25,959 nt of DNA from positions 1-25,959 of the forward strand of contig CAYNCU010000025.1 in the NCBI GenBank assembly GCA_964395765.1, given 5' to 3'. This document shows, in pieces, positions 13,703-23,300 of this stretch (position 1 is the first letter of the stretch; each line of letters starts with the position of its first letter). The notes beneath the pieces were generated by a model. That model made no database searches. It was not told where the DNA came from and saw only the letters and a list, made by a program, of their open reading frames with translations. The position numbers and the translations under genes are program-made. Source of the stretch: DATDPY01 sp964395765. GTDB lineage: Bacteria; Bacteroidota; Bacteroidia; Cytophagales; Cyclobacteriaceae.

Positions 13703-15367
13703 ATGCCAGATCCAGATAATATTGAAAAAAAAAGCTTACAGGAATTAATAAAAAAATTTAATACCCTGGAAGACCGGATTAAGAGAATTGAATCCTATTT
13801 GTTCAATGAAAATATATTGCCTGGAAATGCCGTATCCGTAAATCCGGAGGAGGAATTTAAATGGCATGTCAATCCTGCTGATAGCGATTCGACTATTGAA
13901 TCCAATGTGATTGAATATGGTCTTGTATGGTTAAGCAGTATCGTTTATTTGTTCGGGATCATTTTCCTTATGGCCTATGTAAGGAATACGGGATATCCAA
14001 TCATAGCAAGTGTAATCGGATATTCTGCAGCGAGCGTTATTTTTATGTTATCTAATTATCTTCGAAAATCTTTTCCCCACCTGGTCTTTGTATTAACAAT
14101 GATCGGATTATTACTACTTTATTATGTCACCTTACGGTTATATTATTTCGATGCCCACCCAATAATTCCAGGACAGGGCATTGCATTGGCACTTATCCTG
14201 GCGGTAATAGCTTTCCACCTATATTATACAGCTAAAAAAAAATCCGAATTTTTCGGCTTTATATCAGTCCTATTAATCCTTGTAACTGCCATAATCAGTG
14301 ATTCTACTTACATTACCTTAAACCTGATTTTAATATCTTCCCTGTCCGTTTTATTTTATTTTTCAAAATATGGCTGGTGGCGGGTATTATTAGTGGGTAT
14401 GATATTCATCTATTTAGCTTTCTTATTATGGTTTTTAAATAACCCGTTAATGGGGCATCCATTGCAGGCGATCGCTTACCCGCAATACAGCTTGTTATAT
14501 TTATTTTTATACGCAATTGCATTTTCCCTATCTACCTTATTTCCCAAGGATAAATCTATTTCTGATTCAGTATACGGTCTTATTTACATTACAAATGCAT
14601 TGACCTTTATTATTCTTACTCTCCTGGAGGTAATGACATTTTATGAAAATAATTATGTATGGATTTTTGCGGTTATCGCGCTATTATGCCTGGTATTTTC
14701 AGTGCTTCTGAAATCGAAAACCGATAAGCTATTTACCCCGGCATTTTATGCTTGTTTTAGCTTTCTGGCACTTAGCATAGGAATTTACGGTTTTGTTAAA
14801 TTTCCCTTTGCTTATTTATTGCTGGCCATCCAAAGCTTACTGGTAGTATCGATTGCTCTTTGGTATCGGTCAAAGATTATTGTTGTCGTCAATACATTTT
14901 TATATCTATCAATCCTAACCGGGTATCTGTCTACCTCTGCATCGATCGATTCCATTAATTTTACTTTTGCCTTCGTTGCTCTGGCCACAGCACGAATATT
15001 AAATTGGAAAAAGGAACGCCTGACCTTAAAAACGGATCTGCTGAGGATATTATACCTGATGGCGGGATTTATAATGGTTCTATACGGATTAAGAGAGGCC
15101 GTACCGGTTCAATTTGTATCGATTTCATGGATGCTAGCAGCTATTTTTTATCTTGTTATGAGCCTATTGCTGAAAAACAACAAATATCGTTGGATGTCCA
15201 TAATTACCATTTTGTTTACAGGTATACATTTATTAATAGTCGATATGGCGAATATGGAAATTGGGTTTAGGGTAATAGCCTTTATTTTCTTTGCCGTTAT
15301 TACCCTTGGCATATCGTTATTTTATTCGAAAAGTATTAAAAATAAATCCGGAAGCCAACGCTCCTGA
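13703..15367 (+). CDS. Multi-span membrane protein, DUF2339-like
   Basis: This 554-residue protein has a short hydrophilic, coiled-coil-like N-terminus (residues about 8-36, with heptad-like LEDRIKRIESYL) and then an almost continuous run of about 15 or more membrane spans from residue 70 to the end. A coiled coil followed by many weakly conserved spans, with FEYGLVWL-type and GLLLLYYVTLRLYYF-type segments, resembles DUF2339 membrane proteins, although most of those are longer. No catalytic or heme motif is visible. Its place between two respiratory loci and next to FNR-like boxes suggests co-regulation, but its function is unknown. No good Shine-Dalgarno precedes ATG 13703. Confidence 0.6.
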   Translation: MPDPDNIEKKSLQELIKKFNTLEDRIKRIESYLFNENILPGNAVSVNPEEEFKWHVNPADSDSTIESNVIEYGLVWLSSIVYLFGIIFLMAYVRNTGYPIIASVIGYSAASVIFMLSNYLRKSFPHLVFVLTMIGLLLLYYVTLRLYYFDAHPIIPGQGIALALILAVIAFHLYYTAKKKSEFFGFISVLLILVTAIISDSTYITLNLILISSLSVLFYFSKYGWWRVLLVGMIFIYLAFLLWFLNNPLMGHPLQAIAYPQYSLLYLFLYAIAFSLSTLFPKDKSISDSVYGLIYITNALTFIILTLLEVMTFYENNYVWIFAVIALLCLVFSVLLKSKTDKLFTPAFYACFSFLALSIGIYGFVKFPFAYLLLAIQSLLVVSIALWYRSKIIVVVNTFLYLSILTGYLSTSASIDSINFTFAFVALATARILNWKKERLTLKTDLLRILYLMAGFIMVLYGLREAVPVQFVSISWMLAAIFYLVMSLLLKNNKYRWMSIITILFTGIHLLIVDMANMEIGFRVIAFIFFAVITLGISLFYSKSIKNKSGSQRS

Positions 15368-15638
15368 AAGGGGCCAATATTTTTTAAAAACTATTCCTAC
15401 AACCGAATAATAAACTTACAATGGCGGGTTTATTAAAACGGGAAATAATTTGCCTCTAAACGGGAGCATTTATATTCGCCATAATATAGTCAGGCTGATA
15501 TTTTCAGAGGGGGTTTTTATCCGGCATATTCCCCGGAAAAAGAAGGGAAATTATCATAATAATTTATCTTTCTAAGGGTCATTTTTATCCGTTTTCAAAA
15601 CAATAATGAATGCTTAGTTAAAATAAACTTTTAATGTA

Positions 15639-17141
15639 ATGAAATTACCCCGTTCCTATTATAATACGCTTTCATTTATTGGCACTGCGGTAGCGGCAGT
15701 AAGTCTTTTAATGATAGGCTTTTTATTTACCATTGCATTTTTCTTTGAAAAAAGCAATTCTTACTTAGGATTATTTATATATATCATTATCCCGGTATTT
15801 CTGGTTTTAGGATTATTATTTATTCCAATTGGTATGTTGATCGAAGTAATTGGCAGAAGAAAAGAGAAGGAATATTTAAGGGATAAATGGCCGGTGATCG
15901 ATCTGAATATATTAAAATACCGGAATGCAATCTTGATTTTTGGCGTTGGCACATTGGTATTCCTTTTACTCTCAGGGGTTGGTAGTTACGAAGCTTTTCA
16001 TTATACCGAATCAGTCAAATTCTGTGGGACCCTATGTCACGAAGTTATGAAACCCGAATATACTGCCTATCAGAATTCACCTCATGCCAGGGTGGCCTGT
16101 GTTGAATGTCATGTGGGTTCAGGGGCTTCCTGGTACGTTCGATCCAAATTGTCGGGTCTTCACCAGGTATATGCTGTTCTAACCAATCATTTTGACCGGC
16201 CTATCCCCACTCCCATAACTGACTTAAGGCCTGCACGGGAAACCTGCGAGGAATGTCATTGGCCACAGAAATTTTATGCCCGACAGCTAGTTAATATGAA
16301 ACACTACCTGACCGATAGTGCGAATACTGAATGGGATATAAGCCTCCAGATGAAAATTGGTCCGCAGGTTAGCGCTTTGGGTTTGTCAGAAGGTATCCAT
16401 TGGCATATCAACCCCGATGTACAGATTAATTATATTCCAAGAACCGACGCCAGGGAAGACATTCCGTGGGTAAAATTTGTAAATAAAAAGACAGGTAAAA
16501 CGGAAATTTTTCAGACAACAGACGAACCTTTAAAAGCTGATACAGTTCCTCAAATGACACAGAGGGTAATGGATTGTATGGATTGTCACAACCGGCCTTC
16601 TCATCTTTACCAAACCCCGATGGAGTTTGTTGACAATGGTCTCACAGAAGGGGCCATTCCGGTTGATCTTCCCTATATAAAGAAAGCGGCTATGGACGTA
16701 TTCGTTAACCCGTACAAACATACCGATTCCGCCAAGATTACAATCCGACAAAGTATTCTGGACTTTTACAAGAATGAACATCCTGAAATTTATGCCTCGG
16801 AGAAGAGCAAAATAGATACGGCCATCGTAGGAATCCTGAAAGGGTTTGACAACAATATTTTCCCTGAAATGGGGGCAAGCTGGGATGCTTATCCCAATCA
16901 TATCGGACATAAAACCTATACTGGTTGTTTCAGGTGTCACGATGGATTACATAAATCCGAAGACGGAGATGTGATTTCGCATAATTGTAACTTATGCCAT
17001 ACTATTGTGGAAGAAGGAAAGCCCGGAGAGGAGGTTTATTCCTCACTTGATTCGGCTCTTGATTTTATCCACCCTAGAAAACTCAGAAAAGGATGGGAGA
17101 AACATAATTGCTCGGATTGCCACCGATATTTATACAACTAG
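15639..17141 (+). CDS. Inner-membrane heptaheme NapC/NirT-type cytochrome, ImcH-like
   Basis: This 500-residue protein has three N-terminal membrane spans (about 11-36, 43-70, 95-118) and a large periplasmic domain with seven heme motifs: Cys129-x3-Cys133-His134 (CX3CH), then CxxCH at 154, 203, 313, 430, 450 and 491. The segment FCGTLCHEVMKPEYTAYQNSPHARVACVECH (from residue 128) is the NapC/NirT-type quinol-oxidising region; Met137 may be the distal ligand, as in NrfH. Three spans, a NapC/NirT region and about seven hemes recall ImcH of Geobacter, which passes electrons from menaquinol toward extracellular acceptors. Homology to ImcH is my inference. The gene stands alone, 271 bp after the DUF2339-like gene, and ends at a terminator. 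Confidence 0.85.
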   Translation: MKLPRSYYNTLSFIGTAVAAVSLLMIGFLFTIAFFFEKSNSYLGLFIYIIIPVFLVLGLLFIPIGMLIEVIGRRKEKEYLRDKWPVIDLNILKYRNAILIFGVGTLVFLLLSGVGSYEAFHYTESVKFCGTLCHEVMKPEYTAYQNSPHARVACVECHVGSGASWYVRSKLSGLHQVYAVLTNHFDRPIPTPITDLRPARETCEECHWPQKFYARQLVNMKHYLTDSANTEWDISLQMKIGPQVSALGLSEGIHWHINPDVQINYIPRTDAREDIPWVKFVNKKTGKTEIFQTTDEPLKADTVPQMTQRVMDCMDCHNRPSHLYQTPMEFVDNGLTEGAIPVDLPYIKKAAMDVFVNPYKHTDSAKITIRQSILDFYKNEHPEIYASEKSKIDTAIVGILKGFDNNIFPEMGASWDAYPNHIGHKTYTGCFRCHDGLHKSEDGDVISHNCNLCHTIVEEGKPGEEVYSSLDSALDFIHPRKLRKGWEKHNCSDCHRYLYN

Positions 17142-17570
17142 GAAGCATGTAATTATAATTAATATCCCCCATCAAAATAAAATTCCCGGGCGTCCCCCGG
17201 GTTTTTTGTTTCCTGGTCCGGAACTTCAATTTTTATCCGAAATGCAGGAGCATATCCAAGGTGTGATAAACAATATAAATCCGAAACCATCATGGTGCAA
17301 TCGATGCAAGCCGTATCATCCGTCTTTTGGGGGACTCGACTACAAGTGAAATAATGTGAATTCTAATAGGTGATGAATCCGCAGATATTAACGAGTTCTT
17401 TAATATTCGGATCCTTCGCCCGATGCATTGGTTAACAATTTAAATTCACTATTGACTAATGATTTAACCCAAAAATGTCAATAAGAAATTAATACGGGAT
17501 ATAAGGTATTGATTTTAAAGGGATAAAGTATTAATCTTCGAAACATTTTCTTACATCAGCCAAAAACGAG
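17142..17570. other. Intergenic stretch before the transposase remnant
   Basis: This 429-bp stretch carries a terminator at 17185-17207 and then sequence without a recognisable gene. An open frame running through it to 17349 is an out-of-frame extension from the cytochrome gene and shows no known motif except a WCNRC near its end. Base composition is AT-rich toward 17570. Insertion-sequence debris is possible, but no terminal inverted repeat was identified. Confidence 0.4.
17185..17207 (+). terminator. Rho-independent terminator after the heptaheme cytochrome
   Basis: CCCGGG (17185-17190) and CCCGGG (17196-17201) form a 6-bp GC stem with a 5-nt loop, followed directly by six T residues. It lies 44 bp after the stop at 17141. 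Confidence 0.85.
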
Positions 17571-18765
17571 ATGAACTATGAATATTCGAATCGGCAAGAA
17601 ACTCCCTTTGGAGGAATTGAGATAGTAAAAAGGTTTATTGATAAGACAGGAATTATAGATTATTTACAGACCCAAGAATTACCTCAACCCGGATCCAATG
17701 CAGGCTATAGTGCAAGTCAAATCATCCAAGGATTTTGGGTAAGTGTGTGGTTAGGAGCCAATCGATTTGCCCTTACAGTGATTTTGAGATTTGATGAGGT
17801 GATCAAACAGATTTTTGGATGGAAGCGATGTCCCAGTGATAATACCTGCCAACGTTTTTTCCGCAATTTTGAATTAGAGAAGAGTAGTAATGTATTTATC
17901 AATATAGGGCAATGTTTTTTCAGCCAGCTAAAGTCTGATCACTTCACCCTGGATGTCGATTCGTCGGTTTGGACCTGATATGGCAATCAACAAAGGGCGC
18001 GCAAAGGATATAATCCAAAGAAACGTGGCCGCTAACATATTAAATTTTTTACAGGAGACTTTTTTTAATTCTACAAGGCAAGAAAGTGGGCTTAGTACGA
18101 GCGGATAGAGGGTTTTATGATAGCAAGATCATGGAGTGGCTGGAAAGCATAAAAACCAATTATATCATCGCTGTTAAAATGTATCCGGTATTAAAATTAT
18201 AGCCATCAAGGATCTTAAAACCTGGATTGAGTTGGATAAGGGGATCTGGATCACGGAGATGAAATATAAGGGTGAAAAGTGGGGAAAACCTCGTCGGGTG
18301 GTGGTTGTTAGACAGCACATTGATCAGCGTCCCAAAGTTAGTGGAAAATTATTGATTAAAGATGAAGAGGTCTATCGTAATTATCGATAACATGCTTTTG
18401 TGACCAATTTAACGATGTCCTCAGAAATAGTTTGGGGTTTGTATCGCAAACATGCCGATTCGGAAAACAGGATAAAGGAGCCAGAGTATGATTTTGGAGC
18501 CAACAACTTTTGTATGCAAGATTTTTATACTACCGAATCAGCGCTTATAATGGTGATGATCGCATATAATTTAATGTCTCTATTCCTCCTATGCATCATG
18601 CAATCGAAAGTATTTCAACGGATTACTATCATTCGATTGAATTGCCATTCAATAGGAAGTTGGGTGATTAAAAACGGTAATAAAAAGATACTAAAGATGT
18701 CAGTGGTCATGAAAAAAAGGAATTGGATGGCTGGTCTTTTCTTAAATGCGTCCGATTTTGACTGA
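17571..18765 (+). pseudogene. Decayed IS1380-family transposase
   Basis: Frames across this region together spell an IS1380-family (DDE) transposase. The N-terminal part has SNRQETPFGGIEIVKRFIDKTG, FWVSVWLGANRFA, FGWKRCPSDNTCQRFF and the catalytic LDVDSS. The middle part has GLVRADRGFYDSKIMEWL, and the C-terminal part has ENRIKEPEYDFGANNFC and AYNLMSLF. Damage is heavy: in-frame stops at 17976-17978 (TGA, probably from CGA), 18033-18035 and 18388-18390; frame changes near 18035, 18085 and 18200; and an apparent loss of roughly 30 codons after KKRGR (about 18033). About 398 codons' worth remain, against a little over 400 usual for the family. It cannot make an active enzyme. No terminal inverted repeats or target duplication were found, so the element ends are unknown. 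Confidence 0.88.
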
Positions 18766-18928
18766 TGCAAAGTCGTTCCCTAATGACATCTTTGGGTTTA
18801 ATTTTTCTGAAATCGGTGATCTTTAGGATAGCTTCAGGATGGGGGTTATGAAGGCTTTCACTCAATCAAAAGCAACGAAAATATTTGTAATAATAATTTT
18901 ATTGACAGGAACAATGTAAAGCCATAAA

Positions 18929-18951
18929 AAAAGCCCCGATTTGGGGCTTTT
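18929..18951 (-). terminator. Terminator of the hexaheme lipoprotein gene
   Basis: AAAAGCCCC (18929-18937) and GGGGCTTTT (18943-18951) form a perfect 9-bp stem around a 5-nt loop. On the minus strand the stem runs on into further T residues. It lies 25 bp past the stop of the minus-strand cytochrome gene, and its symmetry could also stop plus-strand transcripts from the IS remnant. Confidence 0.85.
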
Positions 18952-18975
18952 AAAGTTCAATGTTCCGATTAATTA

Positions 18976-20049
18976 TTAATTGAATACTGCTATTGAATTT
19001 GTTAACAATGCCTCGATATAATCAGGATTATGAACACCTTCACTACGATCATCTTCGATCATAAGGTAATTATATAAGGCTCCGGCCTGATCGACAGGAA
19101 AAGTTCCCGTCAAATTGCTACCGCTACTACTTAATAAACCGGCATCAGTTAATTTTCCCTTAAGCGTTTCCATCAGTCCGTTTATTTTCGTTTGGAAGCC
19201 GTTAAAATCAAAATCAGTCAGGTTATCATGGCATTCATTACATGCATCAAGGCTAGGCATAAAAGTATGGTTCTGATTATGCATATGACATTTCACACAG
19301 GTAGCCTTGTTATAATGCGTTGTAGATTCGGGGGCCGGGTATGGCAGTGGTCCTGCAACCTCATAACCGCCTACCCCTGCGAGTATGGTACCCTGCGGCC
19401 CATGATGCGGGCCGTAATGTGTACTTGTAACTTTGTAGTGCCCGGTTCCGTCATCTTCCGGCCCAGCTTCCCTTGGTTGATGGCAATTGATACATAAGTT
19501 GGATTCCTTCACCGGTAAATCAAGGCTAGTGGTATGATTGGTCATTAACAAGGATACAGGTCCGGAGGTTCTCATTGCATAATCCGGGCCCTCATTCACC
19601 TGGTCGAGCGTCTGGTGGAAATCATGACAGGTTGAGCACTGAATTCTTTCGGGTACCAATAATCCGCTTGCGATAGTATCCAATCCGGTGTAAATCCTTT
19701 CCTGGAATCCTTCGTCAGTATGACAAATAGCACAAGCTTTCCTGGAATCGCCCTGCCCTGCATAATCAAATAATAGACTGCCCGCTATTACCTGAGACGT
19801 TCCGTGGACCGATCTTTCATATTGCATGGTTACTGAATCCTTTGTCGTAAGATTATGACATTGTACGCATACCATATTCCCTGCGACACCCGCCACACCG
19901 GTATCTCCCTGTAGCCCTTGTTCCCCCTGCGGACCTTGAGGCCCTGCCGGCCCTGCAGGACCAGCAGGCCCTTCACAACTCGCCATAAATGCAAGGCCAA
20001 CCGCCAAAGCAATCACCGGTAGGTAACTTAAAAGATTGTATTTTTTCAT
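18976..20049 (-). CDS. Hexaheme c-type cytochrome lipoprotein with collagen-like stalk
   Basis: This 357-residue protein begins with a lipoprotein signal ending FMASC (lipidated Cys25). Eleven uninterrupted Gly-X-Y triplets follow at once (residues 27-59: GPA x3, GPQ x2, then GEQ, GLQ, GDT, GVA, GVA, GNM). Six CxxCH heme motifs come next, at Cys61, 106, 138, 186, 251 and 270, with many further His residues (for example HYGPHHGP at 211-218) as possible axial ligands. The last 80 residues are a heme-free tail. The region resembles the multiheme doubled-CXXCH or octaheme types in general, but I recognise no named family. The stalk should place the hemes away from the membrane and could trimerise them. 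An FNR-like box lies 217 bp upstream, in an element shared with the operon at 3407. Confidence 0.85.
   Translation of the reverse strand: MKKYNLLSYLPVIALAVGLAFMASCEGPAGPAGPAGPQGPQGEQGLQGDTGVAGVAGNMVCVQCHNLTTKDSVTMQYERSVHGTSQVIAGSLLFDYAGQGDSRKACAICHTDEGFQERIYTGLDTIASGLLVPERIQCSTCHDFHQTLDQVNEGPDYAMRTSGPVSLLMTNHTTSLDLPVKESNLCINCHQPREAGPEDDGTGHYKVTSTHYGPHHGPQGTILAGVGGYEVAGPLPYPAPESTTHYNKATCVKCHMHNQNHTFMPSLDACNECHDNLTDFDFNGFQTKINGLMETLKGKLTDAGLLSSSGSNLTGTFPVDQAGALYNYLMIEDDRSEGVHNPDYIEALLTNSIAVFN
19873..19971 (-). repeat. Collagen-like Gly-X-Y coding repeat
   Basis: These 99 bp encode eleven consecutive Gly-X-Y triplets, Pro-rich at the start and Val/Ala-rich at the end. They start two codons after the lipid-bearing Cys and stop two residues before the first heme motif, so they form a discrete stalk. 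The GC-rich tract stands out against AT-rich neighbours. Confidence 0.85.
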
Positions 20050-20372
20050 AATCTAAAAATTTTAATATGCCTGTTTAATTAAAAAATTCAACTGTTTATT
20101 AACAAAATTGTCGTTGCAGAAATGCTTCACAACACGACATAAAATTACCTCCCGGTTCATTTCCCACCAATGGATACATTATGATATAATGACCTTTCAG
20201 CGTTGGAATTTTTCTGTTAAAGACGGAATTATATCATTAAAAAAAAGAGATAAATCATAATAGAATTGATATTAATCACGGCCTCAGACACAAATTGAAT
20301 GGAACAAAATGAAGCTCCTGAAAAGAAGATATGGGATCGAAAAATGGATAAGGAAATTGAGTTTATTTATGT
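20050..20372. promoter_or_regulatory. Upstream region of the hexaheme lipoprotein gene
   Basis: This 323-bp gap lies between two minus-strand genes and contains no credible gene. Its main feature is the FNR-like element at 20264-20280. The 5' leader implied by that site is long (over 150 nt if the factor sits at the usual activating position). No TAnnTTTG element was found, and no clear terminator for the ResB-CcsA gene that ends at 20373. Confidence 0.5.
20266..20279 (-). promoter_or_regulatory. FNR-like box upstream of the hexaheme lipoprotein
   Basis: Read on the minus strand this is GTGATTAATATCAA, identical to the box at 3177-3190. Identity extends to the 17 bp at 20264-20280. The element begins 231 bp before ATG 20049, the same distance as at the other locus. 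A GATTTATC lies 23 bp further along (20249-20256), against 25 bp at the other locus. Confidence 0.65.
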
Positions 20373-23300
20373 TTAAATTATTTTTTGATCTTTAAAGCGA
20401 AGTTCACTGAGAGCAGCTGCTATGCCAAGGACAAAAACTATAACGATCACAAAATATACCCCTGACGGAACCTTTGTTGCCTCTCCTGATGCATAAGAAT
20501 GTAAGCCTGAGAGGAAATAATTTACTCCTAAATAGGTCATCAGAACCGATCCGAAGCCTATCAGGGCAAAGAAATTCAGGGTAAACCTCGTCTTAAGTGA
20601 AGGGATAAGATTCATATGCAAAATAAAGGAATAAACGATGATCGTTATCAGTGACCAGGTCTCCTTGGGATCCCATCCCCAGTACCGTCCCCACGATTCA
20701 TTGGCCCATATGCCCCCCAGAAAGGTACCGATGGTTAGCAAAACCAGTCCTACCGACAAATTCATTTCGACTACGTAGCCTATTTCGTCAATGGTCAATC
20801 CTACTCTTTGAATATTATTTTTCGTTCGAAAAATCATCAGTACCAGGTTAAGAAATCCGAGCATTGATCCCAGGGCAAGAAAACCATAGCTTGCGGTAAT
20901 GGTAGCTACGTGAATCGTAAGCCAATATGATTTTAATACGGGAACAAGGTTGGTAATTTCAGGGTTCAGCCAGCTCATGTGGGCTGTAAGCAGGGTAATT
21001 CCCGCCAGAATTGAGGTAATTGAAAGCGTAATTGTTGATTGATTCCGGAATAATATTCCTGCCAGTACGATGGCCCAGGCGATATAAATCATCGATTCAT
21101 AACCGTTACTCCACGGCGCATGTTCGGCAATGATCCACCGCATGATTAAACCTGCGGTATGGATAATGAAAAGGATAAGCAGGGCAGTATAAAGGATCCG
21201 GGTTAAACGTTCCAGGTTGACGGAGGGTTTAAAAAGCTGTAACATGAATATTCCCAGCAGGATCAGACCCAGTATCATATAAACCGGGAATAAAGTTTTG
21301 AAAATGTTGACTTTATTATAAAATATCTCAAGATTGATTTTAAAATCGGAGGGTATTAATGAAGCGGAATACTTTTTCTGTATTTCCCGGATCGACTTCA
21401 GAACCTCATCGGCCTTACTGTAGTCATGGGTGTGTACGGCATTACGGATATCCTCCACATAACGGACAAAATCACCTTCTGAGAAGAGAGGATCGATTGG
21501 TTTGAACCGGTTAATAAGTGGTCCGGAAGTGACCCAACGGTTATCTTTATTATGAGGAATAGGATATATTCTTAACATATTACCCGAAAATGCCATGCGG
21601 CAAACATTCACTCTTTCATCGACCGCCATTAACTCCCTGTCGTCAGCAGTTCGGGTTGCCGGCGATTTCTGATAAACCCTGTTCACTTCATCTTTCAGAA
21701 TATAATTGCTCTGGTTATCATAAAATTGAGCGTACGACGCGTAGTCACCTTTGATATTGAGTTTTGCTTTCAGGGATTCACTGGATACTTTAATGATCGG
21801 GAATCTTTCCCAATATTCCATGAAAATGCCCATGCCCATGAACACCTGGACGGCATTCAGTCCCTGATAATTGGTCTTCTTATAAATTTTAACAAGAATG
21901 TCATTGGCGATTGTATTCACGGGGACTATGCGGCCATCATTTTTCTGTACTAATAGTTTGCCGAATAATGCAGCTTCTTTTTTATCGACAACAGGAATAT
22001 TTTTATTGAGCTGTGCATCTGCCCGGTACGTTATGCCGACTGAAAGGATTAAAAATGCCATCACCGTTAAAAGTTTTTTACGCTCGGCATGCAATTCAGT
22101 GATTAACCTGGAAAGTTTGGCAAATCGTGCATTATTCATAAATAATGAGACAAAAAGGGTATAAAAAAGCAAGGCATAACCAAGATAAGTAACTGCCGTT
22201 CCCCATTGATCATGATTGACCGACAAAATCGTTCCTTGTTCATCCTTGTCATAGGAAGATTGGTAAAACCGAAACCCCTTGTATTTCAGAACGTTATTCA
22301 TAAAAATCTTATACGACATCGTTACATTTTTAGATGAATCCTTCAGTACTATATCGCTTGAAAAGGAAGAGGGACTGTTTGACCCGGGGTACCTGGAAAG
22401 GGTGAATTTATTTAAAGTGAGAGAAAACGGCAGTTTGATTTGCCTGGGACCCACGGTAATATCCATGTCTACACTGTCAATACTGATCGACTTGGTTTTT
22501 TGCCACTTCAATGGAAAAACCTTCTGGTTGCCATCAACCGCAGCGCTGAAGTAAACAACATTAGTTTCATTTTCAGATTGATCATTGGAAGGATTATACT
22601 CTACTGCGCCCTTCTTGATAAATTGGTGTATCAAGAACATCCCGCCCGGAACGGAATATACCTGCATTATTGACACCGGAATATAAGTATGCATGGGAAC
22701 CAGGATGGAATCCCCGGTATGCATATTAATTTTCACAATAGGCATGGGAGAATTCATCCATAATCCATTACTGTCGGTCTTAAACTTAATACTGCTGCTT
22801 AAGGTAGAATCGTTGAAGCTGAAGTTGAGACCATTGGCCGAATTTATTTCGTGGCTTGCGATTATAATATCCTTTCTTCCATAAGTGCCGGCGGTGACAA
22901 GTTCCATAACGGGTCCCCCTGCAGGATCATTTACAATCGACATGGAAGCATTCGGCATGTAGCTTACTATGGACAGATCAATTTTTTTGGTTCCCAATCG
23001 GACAGATTTATTATAAAAATTTTTATCCACCGGAGCCAGACGGACTTTGTCGTTCAGGTTGATATGGTTCGTATGATCGGAAATGCTGGCAACCACATAG
23101 GGTTCATTGGTAATAATCACGTTTGTCGTTTGTCTGTCACGGATATGCATAGTTCCTTCATATCCAAAAAAGTGGGTGATTCCTGCTCCTATGATAATAA
23201 CCACCCAGGCTATATGGATCATCATTACATTCCTCTTGCCTTTCCGGTAAAGTTTTTTAGTAAAAATCATTCCAATGAAGTTAATCGCCAATAGTAAAAT

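Noticed and set aside
15520..15537. A short hairpin (TCCGG/CCGGA) before the heptaheme cytochrome gene.
   Set aside because: The stem is only 5 bp and no T tract follows on the plus strand, so it is not a supported terminator.
17005..17349. An open frame continuing past the heptaheme cytochrome, with WCNRC near its end.
   Set aside because: It starts inside the cytochrome gene in another frame and crosses the terminator; no homology or ribosome site supports it.
17560..18780. Search for terminal inverted repeats and a target duplication around the transposase remnant.
   Set aside because: No convincing pair could be matched by eye; the ends may be lost along with the coding damage.
22851..23294. 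A 147-codon open frame opposite ccsBA.
   Set aside because: It is antisense to the ResB domain and shows no recognisable motif.
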